From positions 1-42,989 of the forward strand of contig JACTND010000262.1 of NCBI GenBank assembly GCA_014584305.1: a DNA stretch of 42,989 nucleotides. The letters are read 5' to 3'. Shown here in pieces: positions 35,079 through 42,989 of the stretch. Both the position numbers and the translations under genes were made by a program. A model generated the notes under the pieces. The model was not told the DNA's origin and did not search any database. It saw only the letters and a program-made list of their open reading frames with translations. This stretch comes from Planctomycetota bacterium. Its GTDB lineage: Bacteria; Planctomycetota; Planctomycetia; Pirellulales; Pirellulaceae. How positions within the stretch are numbered: position 1 is the stretch's first letter; each line of letters opens with the position of its first letter.

Positions 35079-35989
35079 CCGAACGACCGACAGTTGCGGA
35101 CGAGCCCAGTCCTGGTTCCGAAATTGGCGTTGCCTGTCAATTGGACCATGTGCGGCGTTTGGATGAATTCCGCCGACCGGCCATTGTTGCTTTCAGTAAT
35201 GTCAGCAAGACCTATCGCGTGGGTTCTTCAGGAGAAATCACAGCTGTCCGAGACATCAATTTCGTCGTCGAGGACTTGGAAGACAAGGGCGAGTTCGTGT
35301 GCATTTTGGGTCCGAGCGGCTGCGGCAAGAGCACGATTTTGCGGATGATCGCCGGGTTAGAGCCGCAGCATCCACCTACTACTGGCTCCGTGTTGGTTGG
35401 CGGAAAACCAGTAGTCGGGCCCGGAGCGGACCGGGGCATGGTTTTTCAGGACTACACCAGCTTCGACCACCGTACGGTGTTGGATAACATCGCTTTTGGT
35501 TTGGAGTGCAATCGCGTTCCCGTAGCCGTGCGACATGATATGGCCCGCGAGTGGATTCGCTTGGTCGGTTTGAATGTCGAACGTGACCAATACAAATACC
35601 CGCATGAGCTGTCCGGTGGTATGAAGCAGCGCGTAGCGATTGCGCGCAGCCTGATCCTAAGGCCGCGCATCATTCTAATGGACGAGCCCTTTGGAGCGCT
35701 CGATCCGCAGACACGAATTGCGATGCAAGACTTGTTGGTTTCCCTGTGGCGGCGCGTGCAGGCCACGGTGTTTTTCATCACGCACTCGATTGAAGAAGCG
35801 GTGTACCTGGGCGATCGCGTGTATGTGATGAGTTCGGCGCCGGGTACAATTATCCACGAATTGGAGGTCGAACCGCCAGACCGGCCAGCGGCAGAGATGC
35901 AACGAGAACGCCGGTTCAAAGAGACAGTCGATCACGTACACGAACTGGTATTGGCCGAAGAACTCAAGCGCACCGCGGTGAAAAGCTAG
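35075..35989 (+). CDS. ABC transporter ATP-binding protein, TauB/SsuB-like
   Basis: The start is GTG 35075, overlapping the permease stop, with GGAG 8 bases upstream; a GTG at 35066 is the alternative. The 304-residue protein has a 35-residue N-terminal extension and then the ATPase: VSKTYRVGSSGEITAVRDI, Walker A LGPSGCGKSTILRMIAG, Q-loop MVFQDYTSFDHRTVLDNIAFGL, signature ELSGGMKQRVAIARSL, Walker B IILMDEPFGALDPQTR and switch THSIEEAVYLGDRV. It powers the importer formed with the permease and the tethered binding protein. Confidence 0.92.
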   Translation: MTERPTVADEPSPGSEIGVACQLDHVRRLDEFRRPAIVAFSNVSKTYRVGSSGEITAVRDINFVVEDLEDKGEFVCILGPSGCGKSTILRMIAGLEPQHPPTTGSVLVGGKPVVGPGADRGMVFQDYTSFDHRTVLDNIAFGLECNRVPVAVRHDMAREWIRLVGLNVERDQYKYPHELSGGMKQRVAIARSLILRPRIILMDEPFGALDPQTRIAMQDLLVSLWRRVQATVFFITHSIEEAVYLGDRVYVMSSAPGTIIHELEVEPPDRPAAEMQRERRFKETVDHVHELVLAEELKRTAVKS

Positions 35990-35992
35990 ACT

Positions 35993-36853
35993 GTGTGGAA
36001 GTACATCAAACGCGCGTTCCTCAACCATTGGAACCTGCTGGTTTTCGGCAGCGGCGTGGCTGTTGGTGTCCTGAGCGGCCAGCCCGACGTGGTCTTGCCG
36101 ATAGTTGTCGCCGGCGAAGTGGCGTATTTGGGCTTATTGGCCACGCATCCCAAGTTCCAGCGCTATGTTGAGGCCCAAGACCACAAGAATAAGGCCCAAC
36201 AGCGCTCCGTGAAAAATCAGGAAATCATGCAGCGAATCATCCGGACGTTGCCGCAACCGATGCACCAACGCTATGAGAATCTGCGCTATCGGTGTCGCGA
36301 ACTCGCGGAAATCGCTCGCGATTTGAAACAACCAGATGCGCTGGATTCGGTCGTTGATCTGGACCACATCCGCTCCGCTAGTTTGGATCGTTTGCTCTGG
36401 GTGTTCCTCCGATTGTTGTTCACGCAATATTCGCTGGAACGATTCTTGGAAACGATATCGCTGGATGCGTTAAGCCGTGAAGCGGCGCGTTTGGAACGGC
36501 AGATTGCTGATTTGGACGCGGGGCAACGGGGCGTTCATGATGCCAAGATTCGCCGGGCTTTGGAAGATAACCTAGCGACGCTGCGAGAACGAATGAACAA
36601 TGCGAATACCGCGGAAGCTAATTATCGCTATGTCAAACTGGAACTCGATCGTTTGGAGAACAAGATCATCGGTCTGGCAGAAATGGCAGTCAATCGCCAA
36701 GATGCCAATTTCATTTCCACCCAAGTCGATGCTGTCGCCGAAAGTGTCAAAGAATCGGAACGAACGATGACCGAGTTGCAGTACATTACGGGACTAAACG
36801 ACTTGGACGACCAGGCACCGGAACTCCTCCGCCAGCCAATAACTCTAGGCTAA
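35993..36853 (+). CDS. Membrane-anchored coiled-coil protein of unknown function
   Basis: The 286-residue frame starts at GTG 35993, 3 bp after the ATPase stop. The N-terminus has two close hydrophobic segments (LLVFGSGVAVGVLSG and VVLPIVVAGEVAYLGLLA, residues 15-48), probably a hairpin in the inner membrane. The rest is helical: QRYENLRYRCRELAEIARDL, SLDALSREAARLERQIADLDAG and a long coiled coil (LEDNLATLRERMNNANTAEAN to the C-terminus). It looks like a cytoplasmic docking arm for the PspA-like or AAA+ protein. I recognise no family. It is the last gene of the operon. Confidence 0.7.
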   Translation: MWKYIKRAFLNHWNLLVFGSGVAVGVLSGQPDVVLPIVVAGEVAYLGLLATHPKFQRYVEAQDHKNKAQQRSVKNQEIMQRIIRTLPQPMHQRYENLRYRCRELAEIARDLKQPDALDSVVDLDHIRSASLDRLLWVFLRLLFTQYSLERFLETISLDALSREAARLERQIADLDAGQRGVHDAKIRRALEDNLATLRERMNNANTAEANYRYVKLELDRLENKIIGLAEMAVNRQDANFISTQVDAVAESVKESERTMTELQYITGLNDLDDQAPELLRQPITLG

Positions 36854-36881
36854 CACCCCTCCAGCATTAAAGCTTTAGGCT

Positions 36882-37086
36882 TTAGGACAGGCATAATTGT
36901 ATTGCGAGAATAGGCAGCCTGGGAAATATGGCAATCATGGGGAGTTTAAAGAGCCTGGGATGATTGGGAAGTATTTGCGCCGACCGTTTGGGCGCGGTTT
37001 GCGGATTCTCAGCTAGCTATGAACGACTCTAGTGCTCCCACTTGCGCGTCGTAGCAACGCGGAAACAACGGTTATGCCTGTCCTAA
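36882..37086. mobile_element. Second inverted-repeat element of the AGGACAGGCATAA family
   Basis: TTAGGACAGGCATAA at 36882-36896 is matched exactly in inverted form at 37072-37086, enclosing 175 bp without a gene. The ends share AGGACAGGCAT with the element at 12872-13205, and C-rich runs lie just outside both. The interior differs from the first element as far as I can see, so only the ends are conserved. It fills the gap between the PspA/ABC operon and the FlgI-like gene. Confidence 0.6.
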
Positions 37087-37180
37087 TTCGTTTGGGGTGG
37101 AAAAGTTTGGACTTGTTCTATGTTGGGGGGGCGGCTAGTGTTGCTGGGATTTTTTGACGAGCAAGTCCAAGGGGTTTGTT

Positions 37181-39004
37181 ATGATCGTTCCGCGCGCTAT
37201 CCATCACCAAGGCGAGCGTTGTTCAAGCAACAACCGTTTACTTGTGATGTTCATGAAGTCCGGTCTCGCTATTGGGTTTCTCCTGGCGCTGGCGATCGGT
37301 TGTCAAAACGTCGCGAAGAACGGAACGAGCCTTTCGAAGTCGCTGATTCCGATTCAAAATCGCAAACCGAAAACGAAGTACATTGGCGATGCGATTGGAT
37401 TCTACGGATTCAACATGGAGAATGTCCAAGGAATTGGACTCGTGGATGGTCTCCAAGGCACCGGCAGCGATCCCCGACCGTCCTGGCAGCGTGATCACTT
37501 GGTTGGCGAATTGAAAACACGCGGAGATGTTGGCAACACGATTCAATTGTTGGCCGATCCCAACACATCGTTAGTGGTGTTGCGAGGTTTTATTCCGCCG
37601 GGAGCGCGCCGGGGAGACACCTTCGACCTCGAGGTCATTTTGGAACCTCGTTCGGAGACCACCAGCCTGTTCGATGGCGCGTTAATGACAACTAAGCTGC
37701 GTCCCAATTCCGAATTCGGCAAGAAACTATTGGAGGGAAATGTCGCCGCGCACGGCTCGGGCAGCGTCATAGTCGAGGCTCAATTCAGTTCGCGCCAAGA
37801 CAAATCCAGTTGGACGCGCGGTCGAATTCCCGGCGGCGGGGTGGTCGCAGAGGACCGCAAGGTCGGCATCGTCATTCGACCGGAACAACAGAGTATCCGT
37901 TCGGCGGCCTCCATCGCCCACTCCATCAACGATCGATTTACAACAGTCACGCGTAGCGGGCGAGTCGGCGTGGCCACCGCCAAGAATGACACGGTTATCG
38001 AACTATTGATTCCGGATCAATATCGGCTGAATGTGGGGCGTTACGGCCAAGTTATAGCGCAAATTGCCTTCGATGAGTCGGCTGCTGAACGGGTCAACCG
38101 TTTGGAACAGCTGGAGAAACTGGCCGCTGATCCCGCCAATGCGCGCGAAGCCTCATTGCGGCTCGAGGCCATGGGGCGCGACGCAATACCTGCCTTGCAA
38201 CGCTTGGTTCGTCACGCCGAACCCGACGTGCAGGTATGCGCTGCATTAGCATTAGCATATCAGGGCTATACGGATGGTGCAGCCGTGTTGCGAGCGGCAG
38301 CAGAACTTCGACCGGCCTGGCGTTGGCACGCGCTGACCGCATTGGCTTCATTGTCCGATCGGGTAGGAACAGAAACGTTGGCCGACTTGATGCATGTAGA
38401 AAGTGCGGAAACTCGCTATGGAGCATTTCGAGCACTGCGATTCAAGAATTCGGATGATCGGCTGCTACGCCGTGAACCAGTGAACTCCGATTTCTATTTC
38501 CATGTGATACCCAGTACGGCCAGTCCCCTCGTTCATATTACGACAACTGGTCGACCGGAAATCATTATTTTCGGCGAAGAACAGAAATTGAATGGTGATT
38601 TCCTGTTTGTCGAATCGGGATTGACTATTAAGGGACTCGGACCTGACCAAATGGACATCACTTGGTACAGGCCGGATGGCACGGTTGCGCGACGTCGAAC
38701 GAGTTCCTATATTGCTGACGTGGTCCGTACATTGGCAGAAGTTCGTGGTAACTTTAACACGATTAGTCGCTTCCTGCTCGCCGCAAACCAGTCCCATGCG
38801 CTAGCGGGACGTTTGGCGATCGATGCAATTCCCACGCTGCACCGCGATGACGAAACCGAATTGGTGATGGCTGAAGCGCAAGAAATCGCCAGCGATGCCG
38901 GCCAGGAATCGCCAATGGGTGGAAAACGTGAACGGGCGACTTCGCCAGTTAGCCTTGGTCGCAATTCTGCTAAAATGGGTTCCCGAAACGTTGGCGCGCG
39001 GTGA
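37181..39004 (+). CDS. Lipoprotein with FlgI-like (P-ring) domain and HEAT-like repeats
   Basis: The start is ATG 37181, with AAGGGG 7 bases upstream; ATGs at 37247 and 37253 lie nearer the signal (SGLAIGFLLALAIGC, a lipoprotein site). In the 607-residue protein a FlgI-like domain follows: YIGDAIGFYGFNMENVQGIGLVDGLQGTG, LVVLRGFIPPGARRGDTFDLEV and HGSGSVIVE. FlgI forms the flagellar P-ring in the periplasm. A helical part comes next (LEQLEKLAADPANAREASL, ALQRLVRHAEPDVQVCAALAL, WHALTALASL), resembling HEAT repeats, and then a beta-rich C-terminus. No flagellar genes are near and the fusion is not normal FlgI, so a non-flagellar envelope role is likely. smc starts 21 bp downstream. Confidence 0.8.
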   Translation: MIVPRAIHHQGERCSSNNRLLVMFMKSGLAIGFLLALAIGCQNVAKNGTSLSKSLIPIQNRKPKTKYIGDAIGFYGFNMENVQGIGLVDGLQGTGSDPRPSWQRDHLVGELKTRGDVGNTIQLLADPNTSLVVLRGFIPPGARRGDTFDLEVILEPRSETTSLFDGALMTTKLRPNSEFGKKLLEGNVAAHGSGSVIVEAQFSSRQDKSSWTRGRIPGGGVVAEDRKVGIVIRPEQQSIRSAASIAHSINDRFTTVTRSGRVGVATAKNDTVIELLIPDQYRLNVGRYGQVIAQIAFDESAAERVNRLEQLEKLAADPANAREASLRLEAMGRDAIPALQRLVRHAEPDVQVCAALALAYQGYTDGAAVLRAAAELRPAWRWHALTALASLSDRVGTETLADLMHVESAETRYGAFRALRFKNSDDRLLRREPVNSDFYFHVIPSTASPLVHITTTGRPEIIIFGEEQKLNGDFLFVESGLTIKGLGPDQMDITWYRPDGTVARRRTSSYIADVVRTLAEVRGNFNTISRFLLAANQSHALAGRLAIDAIPTLHRDDETELVMAEAQEIASDAGQESPMGGKRERATSPVSLGRNSAKMGSRNVGAR

Positions 39005-39025
39005 ACCGTATTACGATCCCCTGTC

Positions 39026-42000
39026 ATGCTCAAAGCGATTGAACTATCGGGCTTCAAGAGTTTCGCCGACAAGACACGATTCGAGTTTCCAGCAGGAATC
39101 ACGGTGATCGTGGGGCCAAATGGTTCCGGCAAATCCAACATTGTCGATGCCATGAAAGGGGTTCTTGGCGAACAATCAGCCAAGAGCTTGCGCGGCAAGG
39201 AAATGGCCGATGTGATCTTTAAGGGTTCGAGTGGAGCCAACGCCCGCAAACCAGCCAACGCTGCGACCGTCACGTTGATACTTGACAATACCGATCAACG
39301 GCTCACGTCCGGACCGAGTGAACTGCACGTCACGCGGCGCGTTTATCGCAGCGGCGAAGGGGAGTACTTAATTAACGGGGAACCGTGCCGCCTCAAGGAC
39401 ATTCGCGGCCTGTTTCGCGGTACCGGTCTCGGAACCGACTCCTACAGCTTGATCGAGCAAGGCAAGGTCGATCGATTGCTACAAGCCAGTGCTAAGGATC
39501 GTCGCGCCATATTTGAAGAAGCCGCAGGCATTAGCCGTTTCAAGGCCAAAAAAGTAGAAGCCGAACGCCGCTTGCAACGCGTGGATGGAAATCTCGTGCG
39601 TCTGGCGGATATCGTTGAGGAGGTGGGCGCGCGCTATCGTGCGGTCAAGAACCAGGCGACTAGAGCCGCGCGGTATAAGGAATTTACCGACCGGCTATTT
39701 GACTTGCGCACGCAGGTCGGGTGTTTCGATTACCGAGCACTCAGCGAAAAATGCGATGCCTTGACAGTACAAGAGCTGCCTCTGCGGGAACAGGCGCAGG
39801 AGTTGGAAACAGCGATCCAAACAGGGCAATTTGAATTGGAACAGCTTCAGCTGGCCGCTGATCAGGTGAGCGACACGCTCCGCCTCGCGCAGGAAGCGTT
39901 GACCCAAGTGCGCGCCGACTTGTCCCACGTGCTGTCGCAACGTGAACTGAACGAGGCGCGTCGCCAAGACTTGCAAGCGCGCATTGACCAGCGCGTCCAG
40001 CAAGAAGCGAGTAGTTCGGCACAATATGAAGCATTGTCCGCCAATCTCGCGGAATATTCGATCCAGCAAACACGTTTGGTGCAAGAAGTGGACATTGCTG
40101 CTCAAACACTGGCTCTCAATCAGTCGCGGCGCGCGGAACTTGCCAACACCTTAAGCCAATTCCAAGCGGAAGAACAAGCGTGTCGCGACGATTGGGGGGC
40201 CAAAGCAAAGCTGTTGGCGGAAACTCGCGATTTCGCGGCGAAGTTGCGGTCGCAAGTCGCCGTGTGGTGTCAATCGCAATCCCGGCTCGGCAGTCAATTG
40301 GAAGACGCTTCAACAAAAGCGGTTGCCGAGCAGAAATCTGTCCACCGATTGCGGCACGATCAGGAACGATTGCAACGCGATGCGGAATCGACTGATTCAG
40401 CACTGAATTCGGCACAACAAGCTGTGGATTCGTTGCAGCGTGAATTGGAACAAGTGCGCAATCGCATCGCCAATACGGGCAGTGAATTGGCGGGAGTCCG
40501 ACAGCGCGCCGAGGTTATCGAGGAACTGGAACGTCGCTGGGAAGGAATTAACGCAGGTGCCAGGGATATCTTGTTACAAAGTCGCGGCGCCACGAGCGGC
40601 CCTTGCTCGTCCGTCCTGGGTTTGACAGCGGATTTGATTTGCGTGAATGTCCAGCATGCACCCATAGTGGACGCGGCACTGGGAAGCGTTTCCCAATATT
40701 TGGTGGTTTCCGGCAACGAATTTGTGGATGCACTTTCTCGCGGAGAAGTCAAAGTCGCGGGTAGAGTCGGCGTCCTTTCGCTCCACGCGCCGACATCGTT
40801 GGGCGCGAACTGGCAATTGGAAACTCCCGATCACCCCGACATCGTCGGACCATTGGACGGTTTGGTTCAGTGCGATCCCAAGTACACCCAGTTTTTTAAG
40901 CAACTGTTGCATGGTACTTGGATCGTCAAGTCTTTGTCTGCCGCACGCCGGCTGCGAGATACTGTCAGTGACCAAATCCGTTATGTCACGCTCGACGGCG
41001 AAGTCCTCGAAGTAGATGGAGTCCTCTTGGTTGGACCCAAATCGTCGGCTATGGGACTCGTATCGAGACGAAGTGAGTTGCGGTCGTTACATCGCCAGGC
41101 GGATCAGCTCCAGCGGCACATTGACGAATGGAGGTTGTCCGAATCGGCACTCAGCCGAGAACTTATCGCCGGTCAATCGCAGGCTCGCGAATTGCTGCAC
41201 AAGAACCGCCAATTGGCTAGCGAACTGGCGCGGTTGCAGGCGGAAACGGATGCCGCGGAACAGCGGTGGCAGCTTTGGGAATCACAACGGTTGACCTGTC
41301 AAGCCGAGCTCGACACGGCAGTGGCCGAGCTTAACCAAACAACAGTGTCGTTGCAACGCGCCGAATTGCAGGCCGACGAAATCGCAACTGTTCTAGCTGA
41401 ACGCGAAGCCAGAATCCAAGAACTGGGGATCGCCCAGCAGGAAACCGCGCGCCAAATGAGCGAAATTGACATCGATATTGCGACAGCCGAACTTCGATTG
41501 AAACACGCGCGCGAACAAGTGGCTGGACTCGCGCAGCGCCAACTGGATATCGAGCGCCAAATAGAGGAACTGTCTGCCAATCGCCAGTCCCTTGCGCAAC
41601 AACTCGAACAAGATCGATCCACGGAAATCCAAATCGAACGCGCGATGAACTTGGCGATGGAACAGATCGCTGTATTCGAGAATCGCCGCGACGAACTAAA
41701 TTGCCAGATCGAAAGTGCCCGCTCGGCGCATGCGCTCGCGGAGCAGAACCGTCGCCATCTGGCTGAACAGTTGGAGCAACGGCGCCGCGAGTTGCAGGAC
41801 GTCGCCAATCGCAGACGGGAAAATGTATTGCGTCTCGAGGCGCTTCAATCAGAAAGATCGCAGTTGCGTCAACGTATGCAAGAGGATTTTGGAATTGATG
41901 TCACCGCGGCAGCGCCCAGTGCCGATACCCGCCTGCAAATCGCCCGCCAGGATGTCGAACAAGAAATCAATGATTTGCGGCAGAAAGTTCAAACACTTGG

Positions 42001-42658
42001 CTCCGTTAACATGGAAGCGTTGGCCGAGTTGCAGGAGCTAGAGGGTCGCTACCAGTCGCTCGATCAGCAGTATCAAGACTTGGTCGCTGCCAAAGAGTCG
42101 TTGACGCGCATTATTCACCGCATCAACGGAGATAGCAGACGATTGTTCACCGAGACGTTGGATTCAATCCGCGCCAATTTCCAAAAGCTGTTTCGCTTGA
42201 CGTTCGGTGGCGGCCAGGCCGATCTAATTCTTGAAGAAGGCGTCGATATTCTGGAAGCAGGCGTGGAAATCGTCGCCACTCCTCCTGGCAAACCGAAATT
42301 CAATAATTCGTTACTTTCCGGAGGCGAAAAAGCGTTGACTGCCGTCAGCCTTCTCATGGCAATCTTCCAGTACCGGCCCAGCCCATTCTGCGTGCTGGAT
42401 GAAGTCGATGCGCCGTTTGATGAGGCGAATATCGGTCGATTCATCGACGTTCTGAAGAGCTTCTTGGGATGGACCAAGTTCGTTATTGTCACTCATTCCA
42501 AAAAAACCATGACGGCCGCCACAACTTTGTACGGTGTCACCATGCAGGAATCTGGAGTTTCGAAACGCGTCAGTGTTCGTTTCGAAGACGTTTCCGACGA
42601 TGGCCAAATCTCCGCCGAAGCCCTCCGCCGCGAAGACGCTCCATCCGCCGTCGCCTAA
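39026..42658 (+). CDS. smc: Chromosome segregation ATPase SMC
   Basis: The 1210-residue protein has the full SMC architecture. The N-terminal head begins MLKAIELSGFKSFADKTRFEF, with Walker A GPNGSGKSNIVDAM (about residues 31-44) and the Q-loop/R-loop region GTDSYSLIEQGKVDRLL. Two long coiled coils flank a hinge near residues 530-680 (SSVLGLTADLI, GRVGVLSLHAPTSL, DGEVLEVDGVLLVG). The C-terminal head has signature NSLLSGGEKALTAVSLL and Walker B FCVLDEVDAPFDEANIGRF. SMC with ScpA and ScpB extrudes DNA loops and organises the chromosome; scpA/scpB are not in the window. It lies 21 bp after the FlgI-like gene, so the two may be cotranscribed. Confidence 0.96.
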   Translation: MLKAIELSGFKSFADKTRFEFPAGITVIVGPNGSGKSNIVDAMKGVLGEQSAKSLRGKEMADVIFKGSSGANARKPANAATVTLILDNTDQRLTSGPSELHVTRRVYRSGEGEYLINGEPCRLKDIRGLFRGTGLGTDSYSLIEQGKVDRLLQASAKDRRAIFEEAAGISRFKAKKVEAERRLQRVDGNLVRLADIVEEVGARYRAVKNQATRAARYKEFTDRLFDLRTQVGCFDYRALSEKCDALTVQELPLREQAQELETAIQTGQFELEQLQLAADQVSDTLRLAQEALTQVRADLSHVLSQRELNEARRQDLQARIDQRVQQEASSSAQYEALSANLAEYSIQQTRLVQEVDIAAQTLALNQSRRAELANTLSQFQAEEQACRDDWGAKAKLLAETRDFAAKLRSQVAVWCQSQSRLGSQLEDASTKAVAEQKSVHRLRHDQERLQRDAESTDSALNSAQQAVDSLQRELEQVRNRIANTGSELAGVRQRAEVIEELERRWEGINAGARDILLQSRGATSGPCSSVLGLTADLICVNVQHAPIVDAALGSVSQYLVVSGNEFVDALSRGEVKVAGRVGVLSLHAPTSLGANWQLETPDHPDIVGPLDGLVQCDPKYTQFFKQLLHGTWIVKSLSAARRLRDTVSDQIRYVTLDGEVLEVDGVLLVGPKSSAMGLVSRRSELRSLHRQADQLQRHIDEWRLSESALSRELIAGQSQARELLHKNRQLASELARLQAETDAAEQRWQLWESQRLTCQAELDTAVAELNQTTVSLQRAELQADEIATVLAEREARIQELGIAQQETARQMSEIDIDIATAELRLKHAREQVAGLAQRQLDIERQIEELSANRQSLAQQLEQDRSTEIQIERAMNLAMEQIAVFENRRDELNCQIESARSAHALAEQNRRHLAEQLEQRRRELQDVANRRRENVLRLEALQSERSQLRQRMQEDFGIDVTAAAPSADTRLQIARQDVEQEINDLRQKVQTLGSVNMEALAELQELEGRYQSLDQQYQDLVAAKESLTRIIHRINGDSRRLFTETLDSIRANFQKLFRLTFGGGQADLILEEGVDILEAGVEIVATPPGKPKFNNSLLSGGEKALTAVSLLMAIFQYRPSPFCVLDEVDAPFDEANIGRFIDVLKSFLGWTKFVIVTHSKKTMTAATTLYGVTMQESGVSKRVSVRFEDVSDDGQISAEALRREDAPSAVA

Positions 42659-42989
42659 ATCTAATATGTGCCATCCATCTATTTGAAGATCGGTATTGGT
42701 CGCATGACACTACCTCTAGTAACATCACTCAACGAAATAGAGGTTTCACGCGTTGCACCCCGGGGCAGGAATGGCAACCGTTGCAGAAAGACGATTGGCA
42801 ATTCAAAAGATCGCGCAATTCGTCAAACACCGTGATAAAGACCCGGTTTAACCAAGAAAGTTGAGTACTTGAAAGTGGGCCCGCTAATGTGCAAAACAAG
42901 GCCGCGCGCGAGTCTGACCGCGGTGCCAACGTTTGCCGAGTCGCTCCGCATCGGCGGCTAAGGACTGCGGAGAACCGGCGCCGCTACCG
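42659..42989. other. Region downstream of smc to the window edge (331 bp)
   Basis: No gene is supported. CCTCTA (about 42714-42719) could pair with TAGAGG about 25 bases later as a weak transcript-end hairpin. Frames open on either strand here are short, lack start signals and resemble no family. Confidence 0.35.

Noticed and set aside
42729..42929. 66-codon minus-strand frame after smc
   Set aside because: No motif and no start signal; the sequence does not resemble part of a known family.

Overview
The window looks like a chromosomal segment of a Planctomycetota bacterium, probably of the Pirellula/Blastopirellula type. This rests on gene content and style, not on a database search. Typical elements are a TIGR03067-type lipoprotein, a DUF1080 protein coupled to a Tat-exported Gfo/Idh/MocA oxidoreductase, a secreted protein built of Cys-Cys pairs, a HEAT-fused FlgI-like lipoprotein beside smc, a divergent long membrane pyrophosphatase and many short lipoprotein signals. 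Base composition is moderately GC-rich and even. No transposase, phage gene or CRISPR array is seen.

Left part (1-17 kb): the 5' end of a PstS-like phosphate-binding lipoprotein leaves the left edge, preceded by an 11-bp-period direct repeat resembling a PHO box. Then come a RadC-family protein, a sulfotransferase/glycosyltransferase-like pair, queA divergent from the membrane pyrophosphatase hppA, and a minus-strand housekeeping run: a short MnmE-like GTPase, coaX (type III pantothenate kinase), obgE and rpmA. After a secreted protein of unknown function there is a 334-bp element with perfect 19-bp terminal inverted repeats. It abuts a convincing promoter and a 4.5S/SRP RNA gene. A Tat-exported GMC oxidoreductase and a membrane-anchored HtrA/DegS-like protease, translationally coupled to a small membrane ORF, complete this part.

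Middle (17-29 kb): pyrE overlaps the tail of an antisense alpha/beta hydrolase. A DPM1-like glycosyltransferase, an M19 dipeptidase and acetyl-CoA synthetase (acs, start-stop coupled to the dipeptidase) follow on the plus strand. On the minus strand are a Cys-rich secreted protein with a strong terminator, a DUF2726 protein, the Gfo/Idh/MocA-DUF1080 pair, tRNA-Leu(CAA) and a gluzincin lipoprotein. The TIGR03067 lipoprotein lies on the plus strand.

Right part (29-43 kb): the most interesting locus is a tight seven-gene plus-strand operon (29175-36853). It encodes a PspA/IM30-like (ESCRT-III-like) coiled-coil protein, a two-domain AAA+ ATPase, a 96-residue helical protein, a membrane-anchored solute-binding protein fused to an OmpA peptidoglycan-binding domain, a TauC/SsuC-like permease, a TauB/SsuB-like ATPase and a membrane-anchored coiled-coil protein. 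I read it as an envelope-maintenance system in which an ABC importer is tethered to the cell wall and linked to a PspA/AAA membrane-remodelling pair. A second inverted-repeat element separates it from the FlgI-HEAT lipoprotein and smc.

Genes are mostly in short operons with 4-bp ATGA/GTGA overlaps. All functions are inferred from motifs read by eye.
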